The notes beneath the pieces are model-generated. The model was not told where the DNA came from, did not search any database, and worked only from the letters and a program-made list of their open reading frames with translations. Positions 42,345 through 56,611 of a DNA stretch of 64,000 nt are shown here, in pieces; position 1 is the first letter of the stretch, and the number at the start of each line of letters is the position of its first letter. This DNA comes from Liquidambar formosana (lineage: Eukaryota > Streptophyta > Magnoliopsida > Saxifragales > Altingiaceae): assembly GCA_039720395.1 (NCBI GenBank), contig CM077832.1:22965607-23029606 (forward strand), in the 5' to 3' direction. Both the position numbers and the translations under genes were made by a program.

Positions 42345-44011
42345 TGTTGGGAATCTAACTAGGGAGGAAAACTACAAAGGCGGAATTAAAATTTTCCTAC
42401 GATTCCCAAACCCATGAATCCGATTATGCATAATACAAAAACATAAACCCTAACTACCAAGAGAGTTGGGATTACTTACAGTTGATTAATGTCTTCTCCT
42501 TTATGCTCCAAGCTTTTTCTTCTCCTTTTTGCTCCAAGCCTTTTCTCCGGACAGCGGTGAATGAGCAGCCCAAGTGTGCTGCCTCCAACGGTATCCACAC
42601 CTAGCTAGAGCTTGTTGTCCTTTCCTTCTTCTTCCTTATAGTTGCTAGAGGTGGAGAAGAGGGAGAGAGAGAGAGGGAGAGCTGTAATTTTTCCAGCCAG
42701 CCCTTGGGGAGGAGTGATTGTGATGATGTCATCACCTTATAGTGGGCATTATATAGCCCACTAATAGGGCCGGCCAAGGGGGGAGTCCAAACCCTAATCT
42801 AATTTGTGTAATTACTCTTAATTACACAATTAGCCCACTAGTTTGCATCAAATACAAATTAGCCCCTTAAAGAACTTTTCTTTAATCACTTATACCCTTT
42901 CTCTCATAGACAATCAAGCTCTCTTAGCATGATCAGTGTGTGACCCATTGGGTTCACATCATCAAGTAGTAGGAACAGCACAAATTGTGCACAATGGAAC
43001 ACTTTCCATTAAGGGTCTAATTGAAACTCCTTTCAATTCCCTAATTAATTATAACTCATTTATATCAATTAGGGCTTCTACTAACCATGAGTAACACCTA
43101 GCATATGGCTCATGGTGTGGTCCTTAATGAGGTGAATAGTCATTTACAAAGAACCCTTCTGTTATAGTTTACAGGTTACAATTCCATCCTTCCATCAATA
43201 CAATGTCTCCAATTGAACTAATAGGACATGGAAGTCTGTCAAGTCCCTAGTTCAATTACTTTATACTCATTCATTAATATCAACTCAATGATGAACTTAT
43301 GGAAACTCCTTTCCATATTCATTCTACCATGGGCCCATGGATTTAATGAGTTATATTCAATGAATGCTATATGAGACATTCACTCTCTTTTTCCTGAGAG
43401 TGATGGATTCCTTGTTGATCACTCACATGCCTTCACACACATAGCAGTAGGGCCAATGAACACCCTTACAGACCCCTGAATAGGATCTGCACTTAGTGTT
43501 ATCAAACTTCTAAAGCTACATGTATAAGACAACCATGGTGTCTCAGGTCTAAGGATTACTTGTACCACTATAACAATGAGAAACTGATTGACAGGCAGGT
43601 TAAAACTCTATTCAGTTTATCTCATATCTTTGGTCACATTCAGTGTACCTATTCTTATAATAGGCACCCACTTGTTGGTTGTAGTGTCTCCACACAAATA
43701 GCTTGAGACTAGCTATCCTCCTATAGAGTCAACCTAACAAGTGCTAGTCCTATGGTTCATTACTGTCCATCATAGTGAACCTTCAACTAGGAATGATTTA
43801 GGAGTTTAGTACAGAGATATATTTACAGTCTCAAAATTACAACCCTTTGTAATTTCATATTCTCAACTCTAACTCCATGGACATATTATGTAAATATAAA
43901 TGATGCATATAAACATAATAGAATAAGCCCTTTTATTAAATCAATAATAAATGTGACATATATAAATGAAATCAATTGATTGTTCCTAATCCCTAAACAA
44001 TCATCTCTATG
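42345..44011 (-). repeat. Inverted copia LTR inside G's 5' LTR
   Basis: Starts TGTTGGGAATCTAACTAGGG and follows the A/E subfamily; it ends at CATCTCTATG, missing the last 25 or so bases, directly before G's primer-site remnant. It replaces most of G's 5' LTR. Confidence 0.85.
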
Positions 44012-44275
44012 TGACATTAATCAGAGCCATGATTATGCATAATACAAAATACATATGGGCTGGTAATTATGGTGTAGTTGAATGATTCAAAAATCTGGAA
44101 AATTTTTCTGCATAATTGGTTTTCCTCCATGGCTGAACCTAGGGTTTGGAACCCTAGGTCAATTCTCTTCTACTCTTCTTCTAATTGATGGTTAAGTGTA
44201 GCCATGGATGCAATAGGTTGCATAGGGTTTGAGTTTGGAGAAGAAGAATAAGGAAACTAGGGTTTTATAAAACTG

Positions 44276-44554
44276 TTATGAACAGTTTTCATGGTTGCCA
44301 TGAAAAACCGTCATCTTGTTTTGCCTGCCGAATTCAGAGTTCTTCTCCAAAATTTTCGATCCATATATGGTTAGAAAGCTCTTTGAATAAGCTTTCCAAC
44401 CCAACAAACGGTGCGTCAATCCGAGTTCTGTAGTGAAAGTTATGAATTTTTTACTACAGGCTGTCTGGAAAGACAGTTTTGCTCGGGAATGATGCAATAG
44501 CCACAACTTTGAGTTATTGATGGAGATCAAAGGCATGGCAATGGTTGCCACCAC
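44276..44554 (-). other. Antisense leader ORF, copy G
   Basis: 92 codons, differing from the F copy (19218-19496) at only a few residues; opposite to the element's sense. Confidence 0.25.
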
Positions 44555-46350
44555 TTGGCTTATGTTCTAGACATGGTAGGGAAAGGTTCCCAAGCATTTA
44601 GATGCATCATAATTGGATTACGATGCTAGAACAGAAGGAAGAAGGAAAAGAACACCATAGAGGCTGAATCTGGGTTTTAGAACCCTAAGGTTCTTGCAAT
44701 TAATTCTAATTCAAGCTGCTGTATTTATGATGGAAGATCATTGTAGGATCATTATATATCATGTGTATATGATTTTCTTTAAGTTTCAAAAAGGTTTTGA
44801 TGGAAAAAGATTCAAAAAGTTTGAAAATTTTTCATGAACAGCATAGCAGATTTTCTCTGCAGAAAAGTCATCAATGGAGTTTTGATTAGAACTTGAGTTA
44901 GGGAACTCCAAATTGCATGAAACCAATTGCATTAGTTTTCTAAGACATGTAGGATACTGGGAAAATTCGTTTGGTAGCCTAATTCATTCATCTTGCTGGG
45001 TTTTAAATCAATTTCTGACCATGGACAGTGTGCTGTCAAATTCTGGGCAGCCTACTGTTGTTTTAATTGTTTAGAACAATTGGTGATGATTTGATCATCC
45101 AAACCTCTTCTATTAGCTTAGTATTTCATGTAGGGACATGATACAAAAGCTGGTTTCAATGGAGGAGTCGAATTGATAAGGATTTAGAAGCTATTGTGAC
45201 CTTCAAGGTCTGCAACAATGGCTCCAGCAACGGGTTTTGGAAACCCTGATCGTTCTTGATGATGGCAGCCACTTCCACCACTTCTCACATGTCCAGAGGC
45301 TTGTCCCACACCCCTAGGATGTTCTCCCATGACTGGCCATGGCCTCCCACAGTCGTTGGTGGCCATGGCAGCCTAGCCAAGCTCAGGCAGCCCCCTGGTA
45401 GTGACGGCTGCATAGAGTTAAGGATGAAACCCTAATTTTGAGTTAATAATGAAACCCTAATTTCATTATGGCATTAATTAAAACCCTAATTGGAATATTA
45501 ATTACCTTAATTAAGAGTTAATGATTGGTCATTAAATGACCAATCATGGTTATTAATTGTTAGGGCATAATTAATACCATTAATGATGTCTAGGGTTAGG
45601 GTTTTGATAACCCTAATTAGTGTAATTTATTAAGGGTAATAAATACCCTATTTGGCATTAATTAAACCCTAATCCCTTTTATTAAATACCGTATGAACCT
45701 AGGGTTTTAATGATTGGACATTAAATGACCAATCATAAGGCATTTAATGATTAGGGCTTGCATTTAGGGTTTAGGGTTATGCATTTAGGGTTTAGGGTTT
45801 TAGGAAACCCTAATACACTAATTCATCATTTAATTGATTTTATTTAATTCCCATGTTAATTATTTAATTAACATTGATTAATTTTATAATGTTTCAAATG
45901 GTTTAAAATACAATTGGGGATTAAATTAAAATCTGGAAATTCTTATTTAAATGAAATTGTTTTGTTTAAATAAGGAAACCCTAATATTGAATATTAGAGT
46001 TATTTTAGGAAACTTTATATGTTTCTATTAATTTGATTAATTGAAACTAAATGTCTTAAATGTTAAGACTTTATTTAATTCTGGATATTTTTGTTTAAAC
46101 CTAATAAGATTAGGATGCATTAATGAGATTAATGTAAATCATTCAAGAGAATTACCATAATGCCCATATGTTTTAATGCTTACAGTTTTTCTTTACATTA
46201 TGCAATGAGATTGTATGTATGTGTTTGGATGATGATTATGGACTATACCCCTTAAACCAATTGTGATTGGCCGTCTTATGAATGGGTTGTAATAATTTTT
46301 CAAGAGTTGTAATTTTATTATGGTGATGTAATTTATTATTTGGGGCTTGC

Positions 46351-46557
46351 ATGCTACCTTCCCTCTCTCTCTATCATTCTCTTATGTACCCCACATTCCC
46401 CTTATGTATCCCTTTCTATATATTATGTAAATGTTATGTAATCGAGAGCGCACTAAGGAGCATGGTGGACCCAAAGGAGTATGATGGAGCCCAACAAGCC
46501 AATGGTGGAGACCAACAAGCCAATGGTGGAGACCATCAAGCCAAGGGAGCAGATTGA
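46351..46557 (+). CDS. Conserved small leader ORF, copy G
   Basis: 68 codons; LYHSLMYPTFPLCIPF and CYVIESALRSMVD as in F and A. A 21-base unit (GACCAACAAGCCAATGGTGGA) is repeated, which lengthens the Asn/Gly/Gln tail without breaking the frame. An overlapping 63-codon frame (46481-46672) has a near-identical partner in copy H (62850-63041, minus). Confidence 0.35.
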   Translation: MLPSLSLYHSLMYPTFPLCIPFYILCKCYVIESALRSMVDPKEYDGAQQANGGDQQANGGDHQAKGAD

Positions 46558-47489
46558 AGGACTTGAAAGCTTAGAGAAGTTTTTCAAGAAAGCATGCATG
46601 TTACGAATGGTTTATTTTACGATCACCTACACCCACCTTAGACCTTGGATTCAATCTATTGGCTTGGATTGAATCCTCTCAAAGTCCATAATCATCATAG
46701 TGGGAGCTTTAATTTATGAGATAATTGTATTAGCTCCAATACTATAGTTTGGTATATGTTACCTATTCACTTAGGGACTAATATCAAAATATGGTACTTT
46801 ATATATGTTGATATATAATAGCATGCGATGTATGATTTATAATAGCATGAGATGTACGATTATAAATAGCATAATTTATATATTTAAATTTTGATACATA
46901 GGATGCATGTTAATTTGATGAGACCCTTTAAAACCCCTCTTATTTAATAGTAAGTTGAAAATGGAGAAGTCATTGGGGAATGAATTCTTCATTGCCTTCC
47001 ATCATTATAGGATCATCTAACGTCCCTTAATGTGGGTACTTGGCTGCAGACATGTAGGAGCTACCCATGTTAAAGATATTACTTGAAACTATCACATATG
47101 AGATATCATGGGGTGCCTGAACTGGTATATACCAAGAAACTAACATGTGAGGTATATATTTGGCGAAACATACCTGTGTGAATGATGGGTTTAACTTAAC
47201 TAGGGAAGTATTCCAAGAAACTAACATGTGAGGTGTATGTTCTCTAGAAGCAAAATGATTGGAACTTGCTTATGAAGCAATAGACAAAGAGTTGTCTTCT
47301 TATTGTGGGTTAGAAGCCAAGAAACTAACATGTGAGGCTTCTAGGTCACAGTGGGACCCCAATCCCCATTAGGAATGAGATTCCCGAATTCCATTAGAGG
47401 GTGTATGGAATTTGATAAAATAGTGGGAGGTACCATATGATTAAAGACCCAATCATTATGGATAAAAATGAAATCTAATTCTCTGTTTA

Positions 47490-50400
47490 TGTAGATTACC
47501 TAATTACTCACCTCAAAACCCCTATTTCCTAATATATAGGATATTGATAGTTTGACTAAACCCGATTTCTTTGATTGACTTAGGAAATTGAGAATTGTTC
47601 TCAACTTCAAAAGATTGTTTATATGCTATTAGGCCTTTTATTAAAGGCCCTCCATAAAACATCCTAAGAAGAAAAACACACTATGCGCAATTGGCATCTT
47701 GTTGCCATGCTATATGATAGTATTGATGACTAATGAGCTTCAGAAGCAAAATTAGTAAATGCAAGTGCCTTTGATGTCCTACATCACATACAAAGGTTGT
47801 ATTGTGAGTAAAATAATACTATAAAGTATAGTACTTGTAAAGGACTTCTTCTGGACTAGGATGTAATAAAAGTTGTTTATTAATAATCATTCTTTTGAAA
47901 AATGATTAATCACATAGAATAGCTTGAGAAGCTAGATGTGATTTAAAATGGAAGCATAGAGGAAAGCAAGTCTTGAAAAGTCAAAGACAAAGAAATATAA
48001 TTATTTTGTAGTAAACATAAGGTATTGTAAAGGGAACTTGATCAAGTATCAGTCTTCCTAGAAGAACCAAACTTTTGAAGTTTTGGTTCATGCTCTAAAC
48101 TAAATTGTTGGTTAGTTCTGCTTCTTGGTTTTTGGATTCTAGTATAATCTAAATCGAAGCAGAAAGTTAAGTAGATAATAAGTTACCTTTAAAAATTTTA
48201 ATAGAGAAAGAGTTGCTAGATTAATTTTGGGAACTTATTTCTTAACTAGGCCATTTAAGACATTCTAGAAATTTGATTTCTGAATTTAAATGACTAATTA
48301 GAGTGAATGCAACGTATTCCGAGAATACAAGAGATGTAGAGACTCTCATTTAAATGTAACGATTATGACTTGGTTATGAGATGACCAAACCCATCTTTTA
48401 CTTGGTGAAGTGAAAGAGTTACATTTATAATTTGACTAATACATTGTGATGTATATAGTCATGTAGAGCATGCATTCAATTACAGTAGACTCATCTTAGA
48501 ATACCATAGCTCAATGGTGAATCTAAGAGAACGAATTGAACCCTATTAAGATATGGTTTGATCCATGATGAGTTTTACTAATGTATCCATCTAGGATATA
48601 CCTTAAAATTGCTACATATTGATAATTTAGGGTTCACTCCAGTTTTGTCCCAATTATATCAGGTATGATATGGGAAGAAACCCAACTTAAAGAAGTTAAG
48701 GCTTGGGCTTGTGCTACTTTTGTCTGGAAACATAATGTAGACAATCTGGAAATAAGTTCAAGTAAGTGTTGAATTGTGGTATATCCTAAAAGTGGTTGGG
48801 ATAGTATTTCTATTACTCTAATGAACAAAAGTTGTCCATTAGGATGTTTGCTGGATTTTCTTGAGAAAGAGTTCATTCAAGAAAGATGCAAAAGTAGATA
48901 AAATTTACAGAATTGTTTGTAAATCCACAAACCAACAAAGATCCAACCCTTGTCTCTGTTGAGACAAAACCCTTAACTACACTACAATCTTTTCATAGAT
49001 CAAATTGGATATTTCTTAACATAAGAGAGATATTGTATCTCTATTAGAATGTGAAAGAATTGTTCTTTGGTGATAAAGATCACCAAGATAATCCTATTGA
49101 TTATGACTAGACGATGTTTCACATCAACTCGAGAAATGACTAAGAGTCATTAAATCCAATATGGATAGGTAGAGACCTAAAAGGCTTGGCTATTTAAGAA
49201 TGTTTTCAACATAGGCAAAAAGTTGTCTATAAAGAAACTTGTTTGATAATAGTTATGCTGAAATCCATTTGGATCTTGTTATCTATAAACACACATTTTG
49301 AATATAAGATATGTCAAAAAGGATATAAAGATGTTATATCAAATGGTGAAAAACCATAAAAGTGTGTAAGTTATAGAAGTCTATTAATAGACTACAAGGT
49401 TCTCATAATTAGAACATCTATAAAGTTGAAGTAATCAAATTGTTTGATTTCTCTCATTGTATAGATGGACCATGAGTGTATAAAAGGTTAGTGGGAGTGC
49501 GATCGTTTTTCTTTATCCTAAGTATGGATGACATCATAATCATTATGAATGATATATGAATGTTATCTAATGTAAAGTTTTAGTTTTTGGAGAAAAACTA
49601 ATTCATGAAAGATTTGGCAAAAGCATCCAATAAGATCTATAGAGATAGATCATATAGATTGCTAAGTATCTCCAAATCATCAAACATAGTTGAAATGTTG
49701 AAGGAGTTCAACATGGAGAATTCTAAGGGAGGTCTGATTTACTTAAAATAAGAATTCATTATTCAAGGGCATGTGCCCTAGGATAACACAAGTAAGATTC
49801 TTAAAGTGTTAAGAAGCCTTATTTTACACTATGTATTGAACCTGATATCTATTATATTGTAATTGTTACAAATAGTTATCAATCAATTCAAATTTGGAAT
49901 ATTGGATTGTATATGGAAATTGTAAACTCATAGTAGATGGGTATATGGATTTGGATATAATCCATATGGGATATATTTTATATTCACTTTAGTTGGTGAA
50001 ATACTTAATGGAAGAACTGTATGAAAGATATAGTGGATTCCATTATTAAGGGTGAATTAATTGTCGCGTTGTCTAGGAGACTGTTTGGATCTATAAGTTC
50101 ATTTAGAACTTAGAGTTGTTCCTTCCATTGAGTTGCCCACACCTTGTTTTGTGACAACAAGGGGTCTATAGCTCAAGTATAGGAATCACGGTCTCATCAA
50201 AAGTCCAAACTCATAGAGCGACAATTCCAAGTGATTAGAGGAATCATTGGAAGAGGTAATAGCTGATACATTACAGAAGATATTATCTACATAAGTTTTT
50301 GTAGACCTACTGACTAAAGCTTTAAAACATAATTGGTTATGTCTAAGACCAACATCTTGAGAAGATAGGTATGCGATACATGGTCAATTGGCTTTAGTGC
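47490..50400 (+). pseudogene. Degenerate copia gag-pol of element G
   Basis: The gag start codon is missing at about 47495, as in F. Reverse-transcriptase remnant LSMDDIIIIMN at about 49500-49550; RNase H remnant LFCDNKGSIAQ and HQKSKLIER with a stop between them at about 50140-50225; C-terminal LLTKAL at about 50305. The same substitutions as in F, so the decay predates the copies. Confidence 0.75.
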
Positions 50401-50411
50401 AAGTGGGAGAT

Positions 50412-51875
50412 TGTTAGGATTATGCCCTAGAGCCAATCATAGAGATGATTGTTTAGGAAATAGGAACAATCATTTGATTTCATTTATGTATGTCACATTT
50501 ATTATTGATTTAATAAAAGGGCTTATTCTATTATGTTTATATGCATCATTTATATTTACATAATATGTCCATGGAGTTAGAGTTGAGAATATGGAATTAC
50601 AAAGAGTTGTAATTTTGAGACTGTAGATATATCTTTGTACTAAACTCCTAAAGCATTCCTAGTTGAAGGTTCACTATGATGGACAGTAATGAACCATAGG
50701 ACTAGCACTTGTTAGGCTGACTCTATAGGAGGATAGCTAGTCTCAAGCTATTTGTGTGGAGACACTACAACCAACAAGTGGGTGCCTATTGCAAGAATAG
50801 GTACACTGAATGTGACCAAAGATATGAGATAAACTGAATGGAGTTTTATCCTGCCTGTCAATCAGTTTCTCATTGTTATAGTGGTACAAGTAATCCTTAG
50901 ACCTGAGACACCATAGTTGCCTTATGCATGTAGCTTTAGAAGTTTGATAACACTAAGTGCAGATCCTATTCAGGGGTCCGCAAAGGTGTTCATTGGCCCT
51001 ACTGCTATGTGTGTGAAGGCATGTGAGTGATCAACAAGGGATCCATCACTCTCAGGAAAAGAGAGAGAATGTCTCATATAGCATTCATAATATAACTCAT
51101 TAAATCCATGGCCATGGTAGGATGAATATGAAAAGAGTTTCATGAGTTCATCAATGAGTTGATATCTATGAATGAGTATAAATTAATTGAACTAGGGACT
51201 TGACAGACTTCCATGTCCTATTAGTTCAATTGGAGACATTGTGTTGAAGGAAGGATGCAATTGTAACCTATAAACTATAACAGAAGGGTTCATTGTAAAT
51301 GACTATTCACCTCATTAAGGACCACACCATGAGCCATATGCTAGGTGTTACTCATGGTTAGTAGAAGCCCTAATTGATATAAGTGAGTTATAATCAATTA
51401 GGGAATTGGAAGGAGTTCCAATTAGACCCTAAATGGAAAGAGTTCCATTGTGCACACCTCGTGCTAGTCCTATTACTTAATGATGTGAACCCAATGGGTC
51501 ACACACTGATCATGCAAGAAGGGCTTTAAAGTCTATGAGAGAAAGGGTTTTAGTGAATAAAGAATAGTTCTTTATAGGCCTATTTGTATTTGATACAAAT
51601 AATAGGGGTTAATGTGCAATTAAGTGTAATTACACATAACCCTATTAGGGTTTCTTCCCCATGGCCAGCCCCCTTTAGTGGGCTGCCTATATAAGTCACA
51701 CTTATGTGTGACATGGCATAATAGGCTTGCACAATAAACCCTAGCCGTCCAGCCCTTTGGAGGCTCTCTTCTCTCTCTCTCTCTTCTCCACCTCTAGCAA
51801 CAACAAGGAAGAAGAAAGAAAAGGCTTGAAGCTCTAGCTAGGTGTGGATACCGTTGGAGGCAGCACACTTAGGCT
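50412..51875 (+). repeat. 3' LTR of copia G, truncated
   Basis: Starts right after AAGTGGGAGAT and runs about 1464 bases to CAGCACACTTAGGCT, where it is joined to E's inverted LTR at 51876. A full copy continues GCTCATTCACCGC (compare 53934). Confidence 0.88.
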
Positions 51876-54800
51876 GGAGGAAAACTACAAAGGGCGGAAT
51901 TAAAATTTTCCTATGATTCCCAAACCCATGAATCCGATTATGCATAATACAAAAACATAAACCCTAACTACCAAGAGAGTTGGGATTACTTACAATTGAT
52001 TAATGTCTTCTCCTTTATGCTCCAAGCTTTGTCTTCTCCTTTTTGCTCCAAGCTTTGTCTCCAGACAGCGGTGAATGAGCAGCCCAAGTGTGCTGCCTCC
52101 AACGGTATCCACACCTAGCTTGAGCTTGAAGTCCTTTCCTTCTTCTTCCTTGTTGTTGCTAGAGGTGGAGAAGAAAGAGAGAGAGAGAGGGAGAGCTGTA
52201 ATTTTCAGCCAGCCCTTGGGGAGGAGTGATTGTGATGATGTCATCACCTTATAGTGGGCATTATATAGCCCACTAATAGGGCCAGCCAAGGGGGGATTCC
52301 AAACCCTAATCTAATTTGTGTAATTACTCTTAATTACACAATTAGCCCACTAGTTTGCATCAAATACAAATTAGCCCCTTAAAGAACTTTTCATTAATCA
52401 CTTATACCCTTTCTCTCATAGACAATCAAGCTCTCTTAGCATGATCAGTGTGTGACCCATTGGGTTTGTTAGGATTATGCCCTAGAGCCAATCATAGAGA
52501 TGATTGTTTAGGGATTAGGAACAATCATTTGATTTCATTTATGTATGTCACATTTATTATTGATTTAATAAAAGGGCTTATTCTATTATGTTTATATGCA
52601 TCATTTATATTTACATAATATGTCCATGGAGTTAGAGTTGAGAATATGGAATTACAAAGAGTTGTAATTTTGAGACTATAGATATATCTCTGTACTAAAC
52701 TCCTTAAGCATTCCTAGTTGAAGGTTCACTATGATGGACAGTAATGAACCATAGGACTAGCACTTGTTAGGTTGACTCTATAGGAGGATAGCTAGTCTCA
52801 AGCTATTTGTGTGGAGATACTACAACCAACAAGTGGGTGCCTATTATAAGAATAGGTACACTGAATGTGACCAAAGATATGAGATAAACTGAATGGAGTT
52901 TTATCCTGCCTGTCAATCAGTTTCTCATTGTTATAGTGGTACAAGTAATCCTTAGACCTGAGACACCATAGTTACCTTATGCATGTAGCTTTAGAAGTTT
53001 GATAACACTAAGTGCAGATCCTATTCAGGGGTCTGTAAAGGTGTTCATTGGCCCTACTGCTACGTGTATGAAGGCATGTGAGTGATCAACAAGGGATCCA
53101 TCACTCTCAGGAAAAAGAGAGAGAATGTCTCATATAGCATTCATAATATAACTCATTAAATCCATGGCCATGGTAGGATGAATATGAAAAGAGTTTCATG
53201 AGTTCATCAATGAGTTGATATCTATGAATGAGTATAAAGTAATTGAACTAGGGACTTGACAGACTTCCATGTCCTATTAGTTCAATTGGAGACATTGTGT
53301 TGAAGGAAGGATGCAATTGTAACCTATAAACTATAACAGAAGGGTTCTTTGTAAATGACTATTCACCTCATTAAGGACCACACCATGAGCCATATGCTAG
53401 GTGTTACTTATGGTTAGTAGAAGCCCTAATTGATATAAGTGAGTTATAATCAATTAGGGAATTGGAAGGAGTTCCAATTAGACCCTAAATGGAAAGAGTT
53501 CCATTGTGCACACCTTGTGCTATTCCTACTACTTAATGATGTGAACCCAATGGGTCACACACTGATCATGCAAGAAGGGCTTTAAAGTCTATGAGAGAAA
53601 GGGTTTTAGTGAATAAAGAATAGTTCTTTATGGGCCTATTTGTATTTGATACAAATAATAGGGGTTAATGTGCAATTAAGAGTAATTACACATAACCCTA
53701 TTAGGGTTTCTTCCCCATGGCCAGCCCCCTTTAGTGGGCTGCCTATATAAGTCACACTTATGTGTGACATGGCATAAGAGGCTTGCACAATAAACCCTAG
53801 CCGTCCAGCCCCTTGGAGGCTCTCTTCTCTCTCTCTCTCTTCTCCACCTCTAGCAACAACAAGGAAGAAGAAAGAAAAGGCTTGAAGCTCTAGCTAGGTG
53901 TGGATACCGTTGGAGGCAGCACACTTGGGCTGCTCATTCACCGCTGTCCGGAGGAGAAGCTTGGAGCAAAAAGGAGAAGACAAAAATTCTGTAAGTGTTC
54001 TAACCCTCTTTGTAGTTAGGGTTTGATTTTGTGTTATGCATAGTTAGATTCATGGGATTGGGAATCGTAGGAAAAATTTTTATATTCCGCACTTGTATTT
54101 TTCCCTCTTGTTTGATTCCCAACAGGGTTCACATCATCAAGTAGTAGGAATAGCACAAGTTGTGCACAATGGAACACTTTCCATTAAGGGTCTAATTGAA
54201 ACTCCTTTCAATTCCCTAATTGATTATAACTCATTTATATCAATTAGGGCTTCTACTAACCATGAGTAACACCTAGCATATGGCTCATGGTGTGGTCCTT
54301 AATGAGGTGAATAGTCATTTACAAAGAACCCTTCTGTTATAGTTTACAGGTTACAATTCCATCCTTCCATCAACACAATGTCTCCAATTGAACTAATTTG
54401 ACATGGAAGTCTGTCAAGTCTCTAGTTCAATTACTTTATACTCATTCATTAATATCAACTCAATGATGAACTTATGGAAACTCCTTTCCATATTCATTCT
54501 ACCATGGGCCCATGGATTTAATGAGTTATATTCAATGAATGCTGTATGAGACATTCACTCTCTTTTTCCTGAGAGTGATGGATTCCTTGTTGATCACTCA
54601 CATGCCTTCACACACATAGCAGTAGGGCCAATGAACACCCTTACAAACCCCTGAATAGGATCTGCACTTAGTGTTATCAAACTTCTAAAGCTACATGTAT
54701 AAGACAACCATGGTGTCTCAGGTCTAAGGATTACTTGTACCACTATAACAATGAGAAACTGATTGACAGGCAGGTTAAAACTCCATTCAGTTTATCTCAT

Positions 54801-55210
54801 ATCTTTGGTCACATTCAGTGTACCTATTCTGATAATAGGCACCCACATGTTGGTTGTAGTGTCTCCACACAAATAGCTTGAGACTAGCTATCCTCCTATA
54901 GAGTCAACCTAACAAGTGCTAGTCCTATGGTTCATTACTGTCCATCATAGTGAACCTTCAACTAGGAATGATTTAGGAGTTTAGTACAGATATATTTAGA
55001 GTCTCAAAATTACAACCCTTTGTAATTTCATATTCTCAACTCTAACTCCATGGATATATTATGTAAATATAAATGATGCATATAAACATAATAGAATAAG
55101 CCCTTTTATTAAATCAATAATAAATGTGACATATATAAATGAAATCAATTGATTGTTCCTAATCCCTAAACAATCATCTCTATGATTGGCTCTAGGGCAT
55201 AATCCTAACA
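51876..55210 (-). repeat. 3' LTR of copia E, interrupted
   Basis: A/E subfamily LTR on the minus strand, lacking its outermost 20 bases or so at 51876 and ending AATCCTAACA at 55210. It is interrupted by a solo LTR at 52467-54124. Confidence 0.88.
52467..54124 (+). repeat. Solo copia LTR with target duplication GGGTT
   Basis: 1658 bp, plus strand, F/G subfamily, complete ends TGTTAGG...CCCAACA. GGGTT at 52462-52466 is repeated at 54125-54129, so it inserted as an element and lost its interior by LTR-LTR recombination. Confidence 0.95.
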
Positions 55211-55399
55211 ATCTCCCACTTGCACTATAGCCAATCCACCATGTATCTCATACCCATATCCTGTCGGTGGTGATCCAACACACTTGGGTTATAGCCTTAG
55301 TGAAGGGGTATTCTTTATTCTCTGTTGTATTGAACTTCTATATGTATATGTCATCACTTCCAATGATCTCTCTAATCACTAGGAGTCGCCGCTTAAAGT

Positions 55400-56560
55400 T
55401 TGGACTTTTGATGAGACCGTGGATCCTTGTCTTGAGCACTAGCTTTATTGTTGTCACAAAAACAATAGTAAAGGCTTATCAATGTTAGGAACCACTCCTA
55501 GTTCTGCAATGAACTTACTCATCCAAACATGTAGCAATGAGCTCAAATTTACAGCTCCACCATTTAAGGTGAGAACATACCTCGATGTTGATCTCCTATC
55601 ATCATCGTCAGATTGAAAATCTGAATCCGTTATACCAACCATTTCTAAGTTTCTTTCTCCATAGACAAAGCATGGGTCCTTAGTTCTTCCCAAGTACTTA
55701 AGGATAGCTTTGACTTCTTCCCAGTATACCTTATCTGGGTCTACCTGATATCTGCTCGTAACATTTACAGCAAAACTGATATCTGGTCATGTACATAGCA
55801 TAGCATATGCTTTTAGACAACTTGATTTCATGTCTGACAGGAATTAGACTTCTCTTGAAATCATGCATTTTGAACCCATTCAAAATCTTGTCTACGTACA
55901 TCGATTGGGAGAGACTTAGCATCCTTTAAGATCTATCTCTATAGACCTCTATTCCTAGAATATAGGATGCTTCTTCTAAATCTTTTATGGAGAAACTTTG
56001 TGAAAAACCAATTTTTTTCACTTTTGACAACGTCTCTACATTATTCCCTAATAAGTAGAACGTCATTCACTTATAGGACCATAAATGTGATCGCATTCCC
56101 ACTAACCCTTTGTACAATCATGGTACAATAACGGGTTCTATCTCAACAGGGATAGGGGTTGCATCAATGTTGGTTTGTGTCTCATTAGACAACTCTTTGA
56201 GTTCTATTTTCCTGTTATTGCCTCCTTCTTGAATAAACTCTTTTTCAAGAAAGATTGCAAACTTACTAACAAACTCTTTTGTTCATCAGGATGATAGATA
56301 TGATATCCTAAACTCCTTTTAGGATAAACCACAAACCTACATTTAAATTATCTTGATTTCCAATTTGGTTACATCATGTGTCTCTACATATGCAGTGCAA
56401 CCCCATACCTTAACATGCTTAAGGTTTGGTGCTTCCCTTTCCATATCTCATATAGGTCTTAAGGGACAGCCTTGGTTTGAACTCTGTTTCACAGGTACGT
56501 GGCAATTTCTAGGGCATATCCTAACAAGGATAATATTAGGTCGTTGTAACTTATCATGGA
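55400..56560 (-). pseudogene. Degenerate copia pol of element E (reverse transcriptase, RNase H)
   Basis: The minus-strand frame 55922-55731 has LSQSMYVDKILNGFKMHDFKR, typical of the region after the catalytic site of Angela-type reverse transcriptase. The frame 55693-55454 has ITDSDFQSDDDDRRSTSRYV and LNGGAV, the RNase H start. At about 56050-56090 the YVDD motif is replaced by a stop and VND. Stops and indels throughout; not functional. Confidence 0.82.
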
Positions 56561-56611
56561 CCTAACCATATCCAATAAGGTTCTATTCCTCTTTTCTGAC
56601 ACACCATTAAG

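Larger units (their letters stand above)
44012..47490 (+). other. Leader of copia G with decayed primer site
   Basis: AATCAGAGCCATGATTATG at 44019-44037 is what remains of TGGTATCAGAGCC. The leader then runs as in F: antisense ORF (44276-44554, minus), GC-rich patch (45200-45420), CCAAT palindromes (45521-45547, 45710-45736), teloboxes (45760-45810), small sense ORF (46351-46557) and CAAGAAACTAACATGTGAGG repeats (47132-47335). Confidence 0.7.
42219..51875 (+). mobile_element. Element G: Angela/BARE-like copia, plus strand, rearranged
   Basis: Order on the plus strand: LTR start, inverted foreign LTR, primer-site remnant (44019-44037), leader, broken gag and pol, polypurine tract (50401-50411) and a 3' LTR (50412-51875) lacking its last 190 bases or so. 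Body and lesions match F, so it is the same non-autonomous subfamily in opposite orientation. Confidence 0.85.
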
